Positions 1 through 12,596 of a DNA stretch of 64,000 nt are shown here, piece by piece (position 1 is the first letter of the stretch; every line of letters starts with the position of its first letter). Where the stretch lies: contig NC_089492.1 of NCBI RefSeq assembly GCF_036850765.1, positions 181,986,106 to 182,050,105 of the forward strand, written 5' to 3'. The DNA comes from Saccopteryx bilineata. Its lineage: Eukaryota; Chordata; Mammalia; Chiroptera; Emballonuridae. Position numbers and translations under genes: made by a program. The notes beneath the pieces are model-generated. The model did no database searches, was not told the origin of the DNA, and saw nothing but the letters and a program-made list of their open reading frames with translations.

Positions 1-1682
1 TCCCACAGAGGGCAGAGTCAGGGGCCTTTGTGTGGGCCAAAAAGCAGAATCTCAGGCTGCCCCAGCACTCGGAGGGAGCCGCACATGGGAAGGGAGCGAG
101 AGCCAATTCCAACGCTGGAACTTTTCAGTGCAGGCGGGAGGTTTCACTCAGAGGGCGAAATTTCCGGCCTGACATCCTAATCTGCGCTCACAGATAGTGA
201 GCGAGAGTTTACTCCAAGTGCCCCGGGAGTGGGTGCCCGCCTGCGTTACCGGACAGAGTGGAAGAGCCAGAGGTCTTTGAGTGGGTGGAAGCCCCGCCTG
301 ATTATGCTAGCAGCTCTGACTGACTGAGCCTTACCCAGAGCCCTACACTGAGTGGGAATAGAGTGGGGAGTGGCCAGCTCTTTCAGCCTCTTACTATCCA
401 GGCAGAGGCAGCAGCAACTGCATAGCTGGATTATCAGGCTACTAATTGAGGAAGGAAAGACTAGGAGACAGGCTCCAGGAACACAGACTCTCTCACTGTC
501 GGAGCCTATAAATGCTAATGAGCCTCGACTGCCAACGAGACTGAAGCACAATACATGATATTGCCATAGAGACTCATCAACTGCAAACCTCTACCTGAGC
601 ATGCCAAAGGGGCAGAACCTGGGGTACATAGTCACCGACCAGGAAGAAGGAGAGAAGAGAAAAAGCAAGAAGATAACCTCTCAAAATCAAGAATAATCCA
701 CAGACTTTATAACCTATCCCATTTTATTATATTTGTTCTTTTGTTTCTCTTATCTTTATCCTTGATTTTTTTTTCCCCTCCTCCAATTTGGTCGTTTAAC
801 TCTCTACCGGTCTTACTCTCTCCTCTCCTTGAACTACACTACCCATAAGTGTTACATCTCCCATTATCTTTTCTTTCCTCTTCCTTTCTCTCTATGAGGG
901 TTGCACTCCAAAACCCTTAACTCTCTCTATCTCTCTCTCCTCTTGTTTCTTTTTTCTTCTTTTAGTGGTTCCCTCTTTTTTCTCTCTCTCTCTCTTTCTT
1001 TTCTCCCTCTATATTAGGTTCTTCCTTTCTCCTTTACGTCTCCTCTCATTCAAACCTCAATAATAAACAAATTATCTTATCTGGGACTCAAATTTATGTT
1101 TGTGGCATTTTGGGGGTTTTTTACTTCACCATTTTAACTCACTATCAGTGCTCCCATCCCTGGTGCTCCATTGTACCAAGATCTTGTTCCACTAAATACT
1201 ATAGTAATTTTTTAATCTGTCCCCCCATTTTCCTGTTTCCCTCTTATTCCTCTCATCATAACTCTTAGTCAACCAACACCTAAATCCAAATCATTTTATT
1301 CTTGATCCAAATTTTTTCATTATTTGCTTTTGGTGGGTCCATAACCCCTCTTTCTTTTTTATTTTTCTTTTTATTTATTTATTTTTATTTTTTTTTCTTG
1401 CCCCTTTATTACCTTTCCCCAATTCAGGCCTCCATTAAAAACATTGTTTGTTCTATTAAATACAATATAATTCACATTTCACCACAAGATTTTCTCAAGA
1501 AAGAGGGGAGAGGAGAGGAGAGGAAAAAAGGAGGGGGGAATAATTTCCTTTTTTTGAATTTTTATTTTATTTTTCTTTATTTCATTATTAATATAAAAAA
1601 AACAACTTTTTTGATTTTTTATTTTTTTAACTTTTTATTTTTTATTAAATCTCATTAACACTATCAACAAAACCACCCTCAG
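1..1682 (+). promoter_or_regulatory. 5'UTR of L1 copy 1 (putative internal promoter region)
   Basis: A GC-richer stretch (1-560) is followed by a strongly pyrimidine-rich, then T/A-rich tract (700-1680) leading directly into the ORF1 start codon. This layout is usual for mammalian L1 5'UTRs, which act as internal Pol II promoters. The second family-A copy is truncated inside ORF1, so this part cannot be cross-checked inside the window. Assignment of the first 560 bases is therefore by position only. An antisense 101-codon open frame lies at 551-246. Confidence 0.6.
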
Positions 1683-2706
1683 ATGCCATTAAAAAAGAGA
1701 AAATCGAATATCATGAATACAAAAGAAAGAGAGGTAACACAGATAGATGAGGAAAAATCTATGGAGAAAAAATTTAATATATTGGAAACCTTGGAGCTAA
1801 ATGACAGAGAATTCAAGATAGAAATCCTAAAAATACTCAGAGATATACACGAAAACACAGAAAGGCAATTTAGGGAGCTCAGAAAACAACTCAATGAACA
1901 CAAAGAATATATGTCCAAGGAAATTGAATCTATAAAAACAAATCAAACACAGATGAAAAACTCAATTCACGAGCTGAAAAACAAGGTAACAAGCTTAGCT
2001 AATAGAACAGGCCAGATAGAAGAGAGGATTAGTGAAATAGAAGACTAGCAACTTGAGGCACAACAGAGAGAAGAAGAAAGAGACTCAAAAATTTTAAAAA
2101 AATGAAATAGCCCTACAAGAATTATCTGACTCCATCAGAAAGAATAACATAAGAATAATAGGTATATCAGAGGGAGAAGAGAGAGAAAATGGAATGGAGA
2201 ACATACTCAAACAAATAATAGATGAGAACTTCCCAAGCCTGTGGAAAGAACTAAAGCCTCAAATTCAAGAAGCAAACAGAACTCCAAGTTTTCTTAACCC
2301 CAACAAACCTACTCCAAAGCACATCATAATTAAATTGGCACACACCACTGGCAAAAAAAAAATTCTCAAGGCAGCCAGGGAAAAGAAGAATACAACATAT
2401 AAAGGAAGGCCCATTAGATTATCATCAGATTTCTCAGCAGAAACTCTACAAGCTAAAAGAGAGTGGACCCCAATATTTAAAGTCCTGAAAGAGAGGAACT
2501 TTCAGCCACGAATACTATACCCATCAAAGCTATCCTTCAAATATGAAGGAGAAATAAAAACATTCATAGATACAGAAAAGATGAGGGAATTTATCATCAG
2601 AAAACCCCCACTCCAGGAATTACTAAAGGGGGTTCTCCAATCAGATACAAAGAACAACAACAAAAAAATAAAGCCACAAGTAAAAGCTCCAAGAAGAACA
2701 AAATAA
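1683..2706 (+). pseudogene. L1 ORF1 (RNA-binding protein), broken
   Basis: ORF1p forms trimers, coats L1 RNA and acts as a nucleic-acid chaperone. The start is ATG at 1683, giving a basic N-terminus (MPLKKRKS) and a long heptad-rich coiled coil to about residue 120. A TAG at 2046-2048 ends the first frame. An indel in the A run near 2095-2105 shifts the frame, and the RRM-like and C-terminal domains continue in the frame that holds the ATG at 2194. The conserved C-terminal stretches (KKILKAAREK, PRILYPSKLSF) are readable to the TAA at 2706. About 340 codons in all, the usual mammalian ORF1 size. Confidence 0.9.
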
Positions 2707-3009
2707 AACCAAATTTAAACTGTGACAACAACAAAAAGAAAGGGGAGGAGAGGATGGAGATTAACAGTAGCAAAAGACGATGGAGTGCAAAAGTACTCAC
2801 AAAATAGTGCGCTACAATGAACAGGGTAGGAACCCTTTTCATTACTTAAAGGTAACCACCATTGAAAAAACCACCACAGAAGCACATGAGATAAAAAAGA
2901 TAGCAACAGAGGAAAGATGTATGGAATACAACCAAATACAAACAAAAGATAGAAAAGCGAAAGAGAGGGATCAAACAGGACACAAAACTAACAGAAAGCA
3001 ATCTATAAA

Positions 3010-6000
3010 ATGGCAATAGGGAACTCACAAGTGTCAATAATTACACTAAATGTAAACGAATTAAACTCACCAATAAAAAGACACAGAGTAGCAGAATGGA
3101 TTAAAAAAGAAAATCCAACTGTATGCTGCCTCCAGGAAACTCATCTAAGTAACAAGGATAAAGACAAATTCAAAGTTAAAGGCTGGAAAACAATACTCCA
3201 AGCAAATAACATCCAAAAAAAAGCAGGCGTGGCAATACTCATATCTGATAATGCTGACTACAAGACAGGAAACGTACTCAGAGACAAAAATGGCCATTTC
3301 ATAATGGCTAAGGGGACACTGAATCAAGAACACATAACAATTCTTAATATATATGCACCAAACCAAGGAGCACCAAAATATATAAGACAGCTACTTATTG
3401 ACCTTAAAACAAAAACTGACAAAAATACAATCTTACTTGGAGACCTCAATACACCGCTGACGGCTCTAGATCAGTCATCCAAACAGAGAATCAACAAAGA
3501 TATAGTGGCCTTAAACAAAACACTAGAGCACCTGGATATGATAGACATCTACAGGACATTTCAACCCAAAGTGACTGAGTATACATTTTTCTCCAGTGTA
3601 CATGGATCATTCTCAAGAATTGACCATATGTTGTGCCAGAAAAACAACATCAGCAAATTCAGAAAAATCGAAGTTGTACCAACCATATTTTCTGATCATA
3701 AAGCCCTGAAACTAGAATTCAACTGCAAAAAAGAGGAAAAACTTCCCACAAAAATGTGGAAACTAAACAACATACTTTTAAAAAATGAATGGGTCAAAGA
3801 AGAAATAAGTGCAGAGATTAAAAGATATATAGAGACTAATGAAAATGACAATACGACATATCAGAATCTCTGGGATGCAGCAAAAGCAGTTCATATCACT
3901 TCAGGCATATATGAACAAACAAGAGAGAGCCCAAGTGAACCACTTAACTTCACACGTTAAGGAACTAGAAAAAGAAGAACAAAGACAATCCAAAACCAGC
4001 CGAAAAAGGAGATAATAAAAATCAGAGCAGAAATAAATGAAATAGAGAACAGTAAAACTATAGAAAAAATTAATAGAACAAGGAGCTAGTTCTTTGAAAA
4101 GATCAACAAAATTGACAAACCCTTGGCAAGACCTACCAAGGAAAAAAGAGAAAGAACTTATATAAACAAAATCCAAAATGAAAGAGGAGAAATCACCACG
4201 GGTACCGTAGATATACAAAGAATTATTGTAGAATACTATGAAAAACTTTATGCCACTAAATTCAACAATCTGGAAGAAATGGATAAATTCCTAGAACAAT
4301 AGAATCCTCCTAGACTGAGTCAAGAAGAAGCAGAAAGCCTAAACAGACCTATTAGTAGAGAAGAAATAGAAAAAAACATTAAAAATCTCCCCCAAAATAA
4401 AAGTCCAGGCCCTGACGGCTATACCAGCGAATTTTATCAAACATTCAAAGAAGACTTGGTTCCTATTCTACTCAAAGTCTTCCAAAAAATTGAAGAAGAA
4501 GCAATACTTCCAAACACATTTTATGAGGCCAACATAACCCTCATCCCAAAACCAGGCAAGGATGGCACAAAAAAAGAAAACTACAGACCAATATCTCTAA
4601 TGAATACAGATGCAAAAATACTAAACAAAATACTAGCAAATTGAATACAACAACATATTAAAAAAATAATACATCATGATTAAATGGGATTCATCCCAGA
4701 ATCTCAAGGATGGTTCAACATCCGTAAAACGGTTAACGTAATACACCATATCAATAAAACAAAGAACAAAAACCACATGATCTTATCAATAGAAACCGAA
4801 AAGGCTTTCGATAAAATACAACACAAATTTATGTTTAAGACTCTCAACAAAATGGGTATAGAAGGAAAATATCTCAACATGATAAAGGCCATATATGATA
4901 AACCATCAGCTAACATCATATTAAATGGCACTAAACTGAAGGCTTTCCCTCTTAAATCAGGAACAATATAGGGTTGTCCACTCTCTCCACTCTTTTTTAA
5001 TGTAGTACTAGAGGTTCTAGCCAGAGCAATCAGACAAGACAAAGAAATAAAAGGCATCCATATCGGAAAAGAAGAAGTAAAGGTATCACTTTTTGCAGAT
5101 GATATGATCCTATACATCGAAAACCCCAAAGAATCCACAAAAAGACTTCTAGAAACAATAAGCCAATACAGTAAGGTCTCAGAATACAAAATTAACATAC
5201 AGAAGTCATTAGCCTCTCTATATGCCAACAATGAAACAACTGAGAACAAACTCAAAAGAATAATCCCCTTCACAATTGCAACAAAAAAAAAATAAAATAC
5301 TTAGGAATAAACATAACAAAGAATGTAAAGGACCTATATAATGAAAACTATAAACCATTGTTAAGGGAAATCGAAAAAGATATAATGAGATGGAAGAATA
5401 TTCCTTGTTGTTGGTTAGGAAGAATAAATATAATCAAGATGGCCATATTACCCAAAGCAATATACAAATTTAATGCAATTCCCATCAAAATTCCAATGAC
5501 ATTTTTTAAAGAAATAGAACAAAAAATCATCAGACTTATATGGAATTATAAAAAACCTCGAATAGCCAAAGCAATCCTAAGGAAAAAGAATGAAGCTGGG
5601 GGCATTACAATACCTGACTTCAAACTCTATTATAGGGCCACGACAATCAAAACAGCATGGTATTGGCAGAAAAGTAGACACTCAGACCAATGGAACAGAA
5701 TAGAAAGTCCAGAAATAAAACCACATATATATTGTCAAATAATTTTTGATAAAGGGGCCAAGAACACACAATGGAGAAAAGAAAGCCTCTTCAATAAATG
5801 GTGCTGGGAAAACTGGAAAGCCACATGCAAAAGAATGAAACTGGACTACAGTTTGTCCCCCTGTACTAAAATTAACTCAAAACGGATCACATATCTAAAC
5901 ATAAGACCTGAAACAATAAAGTACATAGAAGAAGACATAGGTACTAATCTCATGGACCTGGGATTTAAAGAGCATTTTATGAATTTGACTCCAATGGCAA

Positions 6001-6761
6001 GAGAAGTGAAGGCAAAAATTAATGAATGGGACTACATCAGACTAAGAAGTTTTTGCTCAGCAAGAGAAACTGATAACAAAATAAACAGAAAGCCAACTAA
6101 ATGGGAAATGGTATTTTCAAACAGCAGCTCAGATAAGGGCCTAATATCCAAAATATACAAAGAACTCATAAAACTCAACAACAAACAAACAAACAATCCA
6201 ATAAAAAAATGGGAAGAGGACATGAACAGACACTTCTCCCAGGAGGAAGTACAAATGGCCAACAGATATATGAAAAGATGCTCATCTTCTTTAGTTATTA
6301 GAGGAATGCAAATCAAAACTGCAATGAGATACCACCTCACACCTATTAGATTAGCTATTATCAACAAGACAGGTAATAGCAAATGTTGGATAGGCCGTGG
6401 AGAAAAAGGAATCCTCATACACTGTTGGTAGGAATGTAAAGTAGTAAAACCATTATGAAAGAAAGTATGGTGCTTCCTCAAAAAACTGAAAATAGAACTA
6501 CCTTATGACCGAGCAATCCCTCTACTGGGTATATACCCCCAAAACTCAGAAACATTGATACGTAAAGACACATGCAGCCCCATGTTCATTGCAGCATTGT
6601 TTACAGTGGCCAGGACATGGAAACAACCAAAAAGCCCATCAATAGACGACTGGATAAAGAAGATGTGGCACATATACACTATGGAATACTACTCAGCCAT
6701 AAGAAATGATGACATTAGATCATTTACAGCAAAATGGTGGGATCTTGATAACATTATATGA
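3010..6761 (+). pseudogene. L1 ORF2 (endonuclease-reverse transcriptase), broken
   Basis: ORF2p nicks target DNA and reverse-transcribes L1 RNA at the nick. The APE-type endonuclease comes first (3010-3720): [21 protein letters not shown] and a late SDHKAL motif are visible. The reverse transcriptase follows, with the FADD catalytic box at about 5090-5105, and the C-terminal region runs to about 6761. The reading frame is broken many times. A deletion of about 13 bases near 3893, judged against copy 2, shifts the frame, and stops follow near 4088, 4300, 4642, 4681 and 4969, with a further shift in the A run near 5290. A 357-codon open block remains at 5358-6431. Not functional. Confidence 0.92.
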
Positions 6762-7090
6762 ATTGAAAATAAGTAAATCAGAAAAAAACAGGAACTGCAT
6801 TATTCCATACGTAGGTGGGACATAAAAGTGAAACTAAGAGACATTGATAAGAGTGTGGTAGTTATGTGGGGAGGGGGGAAAGGGAGAGGGAAAGGGGGAG
6901 GGGGAGGGGCACAAAGAAAACTAGATAGAAGGTGACAGAGGACAATCTGACTTTGGGTGATGGGTATGCAACATAATTGAAAGACAAGATAACCTGGACT
7001 TGTTGATCTTTGAATATATGTATCCTGATTTATTAATGTTGCCCCATTAAAAAAATAAAATTATTAAAAAAACAAACAAACAAAAAAAAC
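6762..7090 (+). other. L1 copy 1 3'UTR with G-rich polypurine tract and A tail
   Basis: The 3'UTR contains a G/A tract at about 6868-6910 (repeated GGGGAGG, GGGAGAGGG, GGGGGAGG runs) that could form a G-quadruplex, as is typical of mammalian L1 3'UTRs. A conserved segment ending in a poly-A signal region follows, then an imperfect A/AAAC tail to 7090. Confidence 0.85.
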
Positions 7091-8360
7091 AAAGTCAGAT
7101 TGTCCTCCATCACCTTCTATCTAGTTTTCCTTGTGCCCCTTTCTCTCCCCCTTCTCCTCTCCCTTTTTCCCTCCTATGTCTTCCCCCCCCCCCCCCCGTT
7201 AACCAACACACTCTTGTCCATGTCTCTTAGTCTCGTTTTTATGTCCCACCAATGTATGGAATCATGTAGTTCTTCTTTTTTTCTGATTTACTTATTTCAC
7301 TCCGTATAATGTTATCAAGATCCCATCATTTTGTTGTAAATGATCCCATGTCATCATTTCTTATGGCTGAGTAGTATTCCATAGTGTATATGTGCCACAT
7401 CTTCTTTATCCAGTCGTCTATTGACGGGCTTCTTGGTTGTCTCCATGTCCTGGCCACTGTGAACAATGCTGCAATGAACATGGGGCTGCATGTGTCTTTA
7501 CGTATCAATGTTTCTGAGTTTTGGGGGTATATACCCAGTTGAGGGATTGCTGGGTCATAAGGTAGTTCTATTTTCAGTTTTTTGAGGAAGCACCATACTT
7601 TCTTTCATAATGGTTGTACTACTTTACATTCCCACCAACAGTGAATGAGGGTTCCTTTTTCTCCACAGCCTCTCCAACATTTGCTATTACCTGTCTTGTT
7701 GATAATAGCTAATCTAACAGGTGTGAGGTGGTATCTCATTGCACTTTTGATTTTCATTTCTCTAATAACTAATGGAGATGAGCATCTTTTCCTGTATCTG
7801 TTGGCCATTTGTATTTCTTCCTGGGAGAAGTGTGTGTTCATGTCCTCTTCCCATTTTTTTTGGATTGTTTGTTTGTTTGTTGTTGAGTTTTATGAGTTCT
7901 TTGTATATTTTGGATATTAGGCCCTTATCTGAGCTGTTGTTTGAAAATATCATTTCCCATTTAGTTGGCTGTCCGTTTATTTTGTTGTCAGTTTCTCTTG
8001 CTGAACAAAAACTTCTTAGTCTGATGTAGTCCCATTCATTTATCTTTGCTTTCACTTCTTTTGCCTTTAGAATCAAATTCATAAAACGCTCTTTAAAACC
8101 CAGGTCCATTGAAGTCAGGTATTGTAATGCCCCCAGCTTCATTCTTTTTCTTTAGGATTGCTTTGGCTATTTGGGGTTTTTTATAGTTCCATATAAATCT
8201 GATGATTTTTTTTTCCATTTCTTTAAAAAATGTCATCAGAATTTTTATGGGAATTGCATTAAATTTGTAAATTGCTTTGGGTTATATGGCCATTTTTATT
8301 ATATTTATTCTTCCTATCCAAGAAGAGGAAATATTTTTCCATCTCATTGTATCCTTTTTT

Positions 8361-8745
8361 GTTGTTGTTTTTCTGAAGCTGGAAACGGGGAGAAACAGTC
8401 AGACAGACTCCCGCATGCGCCCTACCGGGATCCACCCGGCACGCCCACAGGGGCTACGCTCTGCCCTCCAGGGGGCGATGCTCTGCCCCTCCAGAGCATC
8501 GCTCTGCCACGACCAGAGCCACTCTAGCGCCTGGGGCAGAGGCCAAGGAGCCATCCCCAGCGCCCGGGCCATCTTTGCTCCAATGGAGCCTCGGCTGCGG
8601 GTGGGGAAGGGAGAGACAGAGAGGAAGGAGGGGGTGGGTGTGGAGAAGCAAATGGGCATTTCTCCTATGTGCCCTGACTGGGAATCGAACCTAGGTCCCC
8701 CGCACGCCAGGCCAACGCTCTACCGCTGAGCCAACCGGCCAGGGC
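8361..8745 (-). mobile_element. VES-type tRNA-derived SINE
   Basis: Read on the minus strand it begins GGCCCTGGCCGGTTGGCTCA, with a Pol III A box (TGGCTCAGCGG) and B box (GGTTCGATTCC), and ends in a TTTCCAGCTTC segment and an A-rich tail. It is flanked by a near-identical TSD of about 18 bases (CTCATTGTATCC... at 8343 and CTCATTGTACC... at 8746). It sits inside ORF2 of L1 copy 2 and so is younger than that L1. Confidence 0.95.
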
Positions 8746-10916
8746 CTCATTGTACCTTTTTTGATTTCCCTTAATAACGCTTTGTAGTTTTCATTATATA
8801 GGTCCTTTACATTCTTTTTTATGTTTATTCCTATGTATTTTATTATTTTTTGTTGTTGCAATCATAAAGGAGAATATTTTTTTGAGTTTGTTTTCTAATA
8901 TTTCATTGTTGGCATATAGAAAGGCTATGGACTTTTGTATATTAATTTCATAACCTGTGACCTTACTGTATTGGTTTATTGTTTCTAGTAATCTTTTTGT
9001 AGAGTCTTTGGGGTTTTCGATGTACAGGATTATATCATCTGCAAAAAGTGATACCTTTACTTCTTCTTTTCTGATATGGAAGCCTTTTATTTCTTTCTCT
9101 TGTCTGATTGCTCTGGCCAGAACTTCTAGCACCATGTTAAATAAGAGTGGAGAGAGTGGACAACCCTGTCTTGTTCCTGATTTACGGGGGAAAGTCCTCA
9201 GTTTTATGACATTTAGTATGATGCTGGCTGATGGTTTATCATATATGGCCTTTATCATGTTGAGATATTTTCCTTCTATACCCATTTTGTTGAGTGTCTT
9301 AAACATATAATTATGTTGTATTTTATCAAATGTCTTTTCTGCATCTATTGATAAGATCATGTGGTTTTTGTTCTTTGTTTTGTTGATATGGTGTATTACG
9401 TTAACCGTTTTACGTAAGTTGAACCATCCTTGAGATTCTGGGATGAATCCCACTTGATCATGATGTATTATTTTTTTTTATATGTTGTATTTGATTTGCT
9501 AGTATTTTAGCTCTGTATTCATTAGAGATATTGGTCTGTAGTTTTCTTTTTTTGTGCCATCCTTGCCAGGTTTCGGTATGAGGGTTATGTTGGCCTCATA
9601 AAATGTGTTTGGAAGTATTGCTTCTTCTTCAATTTTTTGGAAGACTGAGTAGAATAGGAACCAAGTCTTCTTTGAATGTTTGATAGAATTCACTAGTATA
9701 ACCATCTGGGCCTGGACTTTTATTTTTGGGGAGGTTTTTTAATAGTTTTTTTTTATTTTTTCCCTGCTAATTTGTCTGTTTAGGCTTTCTCCTTCTTCTT
9801 GACTCAGTCTAGGAGGGTTGTATTGTTCTAGGAATTTATCCATTTCTTCCAGATTGTTGAATTTGTGGCATATAGTTTTTCGTAGTATTCTACAATAATT
9901 CTTTGTATATCTATGATATCTATGGTGATTTCTCCTCTTTCATTTAGGATTTTGTTTATATGAGTCCTTTCTCTTTTTTCCTTGGTGAGTCTTGCCAAGG
10001 GTTTGTCAATTTTGTTGATCTTTTCAAAGAACCAGCTCCTTGTTCTATTAATTTTTTCTATAGTTTTACTGTTCTCTATTTCATTTATTTCTGCTCTGAT
10101 TTTTATTATTTCTTTTCTTCGGCTGGTTTTGGGTTGTCTTTGTCCTTCTTTTCCTAATTCCTTAAGGTGTGAAGTTAAGTGGTTCACTTGGACTCTCTCT
10201 TGTTTGTTCATATAGGCCTGAAGTGATATGAACTTTCTTCTTATTACTGTTTTTGCTGCATCCCAGAGATTCTGATATGTCATATTGTCATTTTCATTTG
10301 TCTGTATATGTCTTTTGATCTCTGCGCTTATTTCTTCTTTGTCCCATTCATTTTTTAAAAGTATGTTGTTTAGTTTCCACATTTTTGTGGGTTTTTTTCC
10401 TCTTTTTTGCAGCTGAATTCTAGTTTCAAGGCTTTATGATCAGAGAATATGCTTGGTACAATTTCAATTTTTCTGAATTTGCTGATCTTATTTTTGTGGC
10501 CCAATATATGGTCAATTCTTGAGAATGTTCCATGTACACTAGAGAAAAATGTGTACTCTGTCACTTTGGGATGAAGTGTTCTCTAGATATCTATCATGTT
10601 CAGGTGCTCTAGTGTTTTGTTTAAGGCCAATATATCATAATTGAATTTCTGTTTGGATGAACGATCTAGAGCCATCAGCGGTGTATTGAGGTCTCCAAGT
10701 ATGATTGTATTTTTGTCAATTTTTGTTTTAAGGTCAATAAGTAGCTTATATATTTTGGTGCTCCTTGGTTTGGTGCATATATATTAAGAATTGTTATGTC
10801 TTCTTTATTCAGTGTCCCCTTAATCATTATGAAATGACCATTTTTGTCTCTGAGTACTTTTCTTGTCTTATAGGCAGCATTATTAGATATGAGTATTGCT
10901 ACACCTGCTTTTTTTT

Positions 10917-11117
10917 TTATTAGTTTTCTTATTTTATTTATTCATTTTTAGAGAGGAGAGAGAGAGGGAGAGAGAAACAGAGAGGGAGAGAGGAAGGGGG
11001 AGGAGCTGGAAGCATCAACTCCCATATGTGCCTTGACCAGGCAAGCCCAGGGTTTCGAACCGGTGACCTCAGCATTTCCAGGTCGACACTTTATCCACTG
11101 CACCACCACAGGTCAGG
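10917..11117 (-). mobile_element. tRNA-derived SINE, short VES-related subfamily
   Basis: Read on the minus strand: CCTGACCTGTGGTGGTGCAG, a tRNA-like head with B box GGTTCGAAACC, then the body (CATATGGGAGTTGATGCTTCC), a CT-rich tract and an A tail. Flanked by an 18-bp direct repeat CTACACCTGCTTTTTTTT (10899 and 11118). It lies within the endonuclease region of L1 copy 2. The same subfamily occurs at 20172 and 58222. Confidence 0.93.
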
Positions 11118-11639
11118 CTACACCTGCTTTTTTTTGAATGTTATTTGCTTGGAGTATTGTTTTTCAGTCTTTCACTTTGAATTTGTTTTTATCCTTGTTG
11201 CTTATATGTGTTTCTTGTAGGCAGCATACAGTTGGATTTTATTTTTTAATCCATTCTGCTACTCTGTGCCTTTTTATTGGTGAGTTTAATCCATTTACAT
11301 TTAGTGTAATTATTGACACTTGTGGGTTCTCTATTGCCATTTTATAAATTGCTTTCTGTTAGTTTTGTATCTTGTTTGATTCTTCTCTTTTGTTTTTCTA
11401 TCATTTGTTTTTGTTTTTTTGTATTCCATACTTCTTTCCTTTGTTGCTACCTTTTTTAAGTCATGTGCTTCTTTGGTGGTTTTTTCAAGGGTGGTTACCA
11501 TTAATTAATGAAAAGGGTACCTACCATATTCATTGTAGTACCCTATCTTATGAGTGTTTCTGCACTCCATCATCCTTTGCTCCTGTTAATCTCCATCCTC
11601 TCCCCTTTTTTTTGTTTTTGTTGTCACAGTTTAAATTTG

Positions 11640-12556
11640 GGTTTATTGTGTTCTTGGTAGAGCTTTTACTTGTGGTTTTGTTTTGTTTTGTTCTTTGTAT
11701 CTGCTTGGTAAACCCCCTTTAGTATTTCCTAGAGTGGGGGTTTTCTTATGATAAATTCCCTCATCTTTTCTGTATTTGTGAATGTTTTTATTTCTTCTTC
11801 ATATTTGAAGGATAGCTTTGATGGGTATAGTATTCTTGGCTGAAATTTCCTCTATTTCAGGGCTTTAAATATTGGGGTCCACTCTCTTCTAGCTTATAGA
11901 GTTTCTGCTGAGAAATCTGATGATAATCTAATAAGCCTTCCTTTATATATTATATTCTTCTTTTCCCTGGCTGACTTGAGAATTTTTTCTTTGTCTTTGG
12001 TTTGTGCCAATTTCATTATGATGTGCCTTGGAGTAGGTTTGTTGTGGTTAAGAAAATCAGTGTTCTGTTTACTTCTTGAATTTGAGGCTTTAGTTCTATC
12101 CTCAGGCTTGGGAAGTTCTCATCTATTATTTGTTTGAATATATTCTCCATTTCATTTTCTCTCTCCTGTCCCTCTGATATACCTATTATTCTTATGGTAT
12201 TCTTATTGATGGAGTCCGACAATTCCTGTAGGGCTTTCTCATTTTTTTAAATTTTTGAGTCTTTCTCTTCTTCTCTCTGTTGTCCCTGAAGTTGCTTATC
12301 ATCTCTGTCACTAGTCCTACCTTCTATCTGGCCTGTTCTATTAGCTAAGCTTGTTACCTCATTTTTCAGTTCATGAATTGAGTTTTTCATCCTCCGTTTG
12401 ATTTGTTTTTATAGTTTAAATTTCCTTGGTAATATATTCTTTTGTTCGTTGCGTTGTTTTCTGTACTCCCTAAATTGCCTTTCTGTATTTTCTTGTATAT
12501 CTCTGATTATTTTTAGTATTTCTATTTAAAATTTTTTTTTCATTTAGCTCCAAGGT
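11640..12556 (-). pseudogene. L1 ORF1, 5'-truncated and broken
   Basis: The coding sense is minus. The segment starts mid coiled coil, at a point equal to about codon 37 of copy 1, and runs through the RRM-like part (SIRKNTIRIIGISEGQE in the block 12222-12016) to the C-terminal region near 11700. Stops and indels are frequent. The 5' truncation point (about 12556) abuts the 3' flank of the arthropod-like pseudogene. Confidence 0.85.
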
Positions 12557-12596
12557 AAAACACTTATTTTAATCATAAAATTTGCTCAAAACTTAT

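Larger units (their letters stand above)
1..7090 (+). mobile_element. L1 retrotransposon (family A), copy 1, long plus-strand copy
   Basis: Autonomous non-LTR retrotransposon carrying, in order, a 5'UTR, ORF1 (RNA-binding chaperone), ORF2 (endonuclease plus reverse transcriptase), a G-rich 3'UTR and an A-rich tail with AATAAA-type signals near 7050. The true 5' end lies at or before the window start, so no left TSD can be seen. The tail is followed at once by a minus-strand copy of the same family at 7091, in the middle of that copy's 3'UTR. Both ORFs carry frameshifts and stops, so the copy is dead. Confidence 0.93.
7326..11340 (-). pseudogene. L1 ORF2 (endonuclease-reverse transcriptase), broken and SINE-interrupted
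   Basis: Homologous to ORF2 of copy 1; the ATG is at 11340 (MAIENP...). The endonuclease part is split by a SINE at 10917-11117. The reverse transcriptase core is best seen in the open block 9453-8794, which includes the motifs [12 protein letters not shown] and [18 protein letters not shown] at 8361-8745 separates this from the C-terminal region (8142-7326). The C-terminal cysteine segment ([19 protein letters not shown]) is better kept here than in copy 1. Multiple further stops and frameshifts are present. Confidence 0.9.
7091..12556 (-). mobile_element. L1 retrotransposon (family A), copy 2, minus strand, 5' truncated
   Basis: The element is read right to left. The 5' end is truncated inside ORF1 at about 12556 (matching copy 1 near 1795). 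ORF1 and ORF2 follow, and the 3' side stops abruptly at 7091 inside the 3'UTR; the last ~130 bases and the A tail are missing. The break coincides exactly with the A tail of copy 1, which is best explained by copy 1 having inserted into this copy's 3'UTR. Two SINEs (8361-8745 and 10917-11117) interrupt it, each with its own TSD, and are younger. Confidence 0.92.

Noticed and set aside
4704..5273. 189-codon minus-strand open frame
   Set aside because: It is antisense to the L1 ORF2 reverse transcriptase region. A-rich L1 coding strands leave long open antisense frames, and it has no recognisable domain.
7180..7198. C-rich run as a regulatory element
   Set aside because: It is the complement of the G-rich 3'UTR tract of the minus-strand L1 copy 2.
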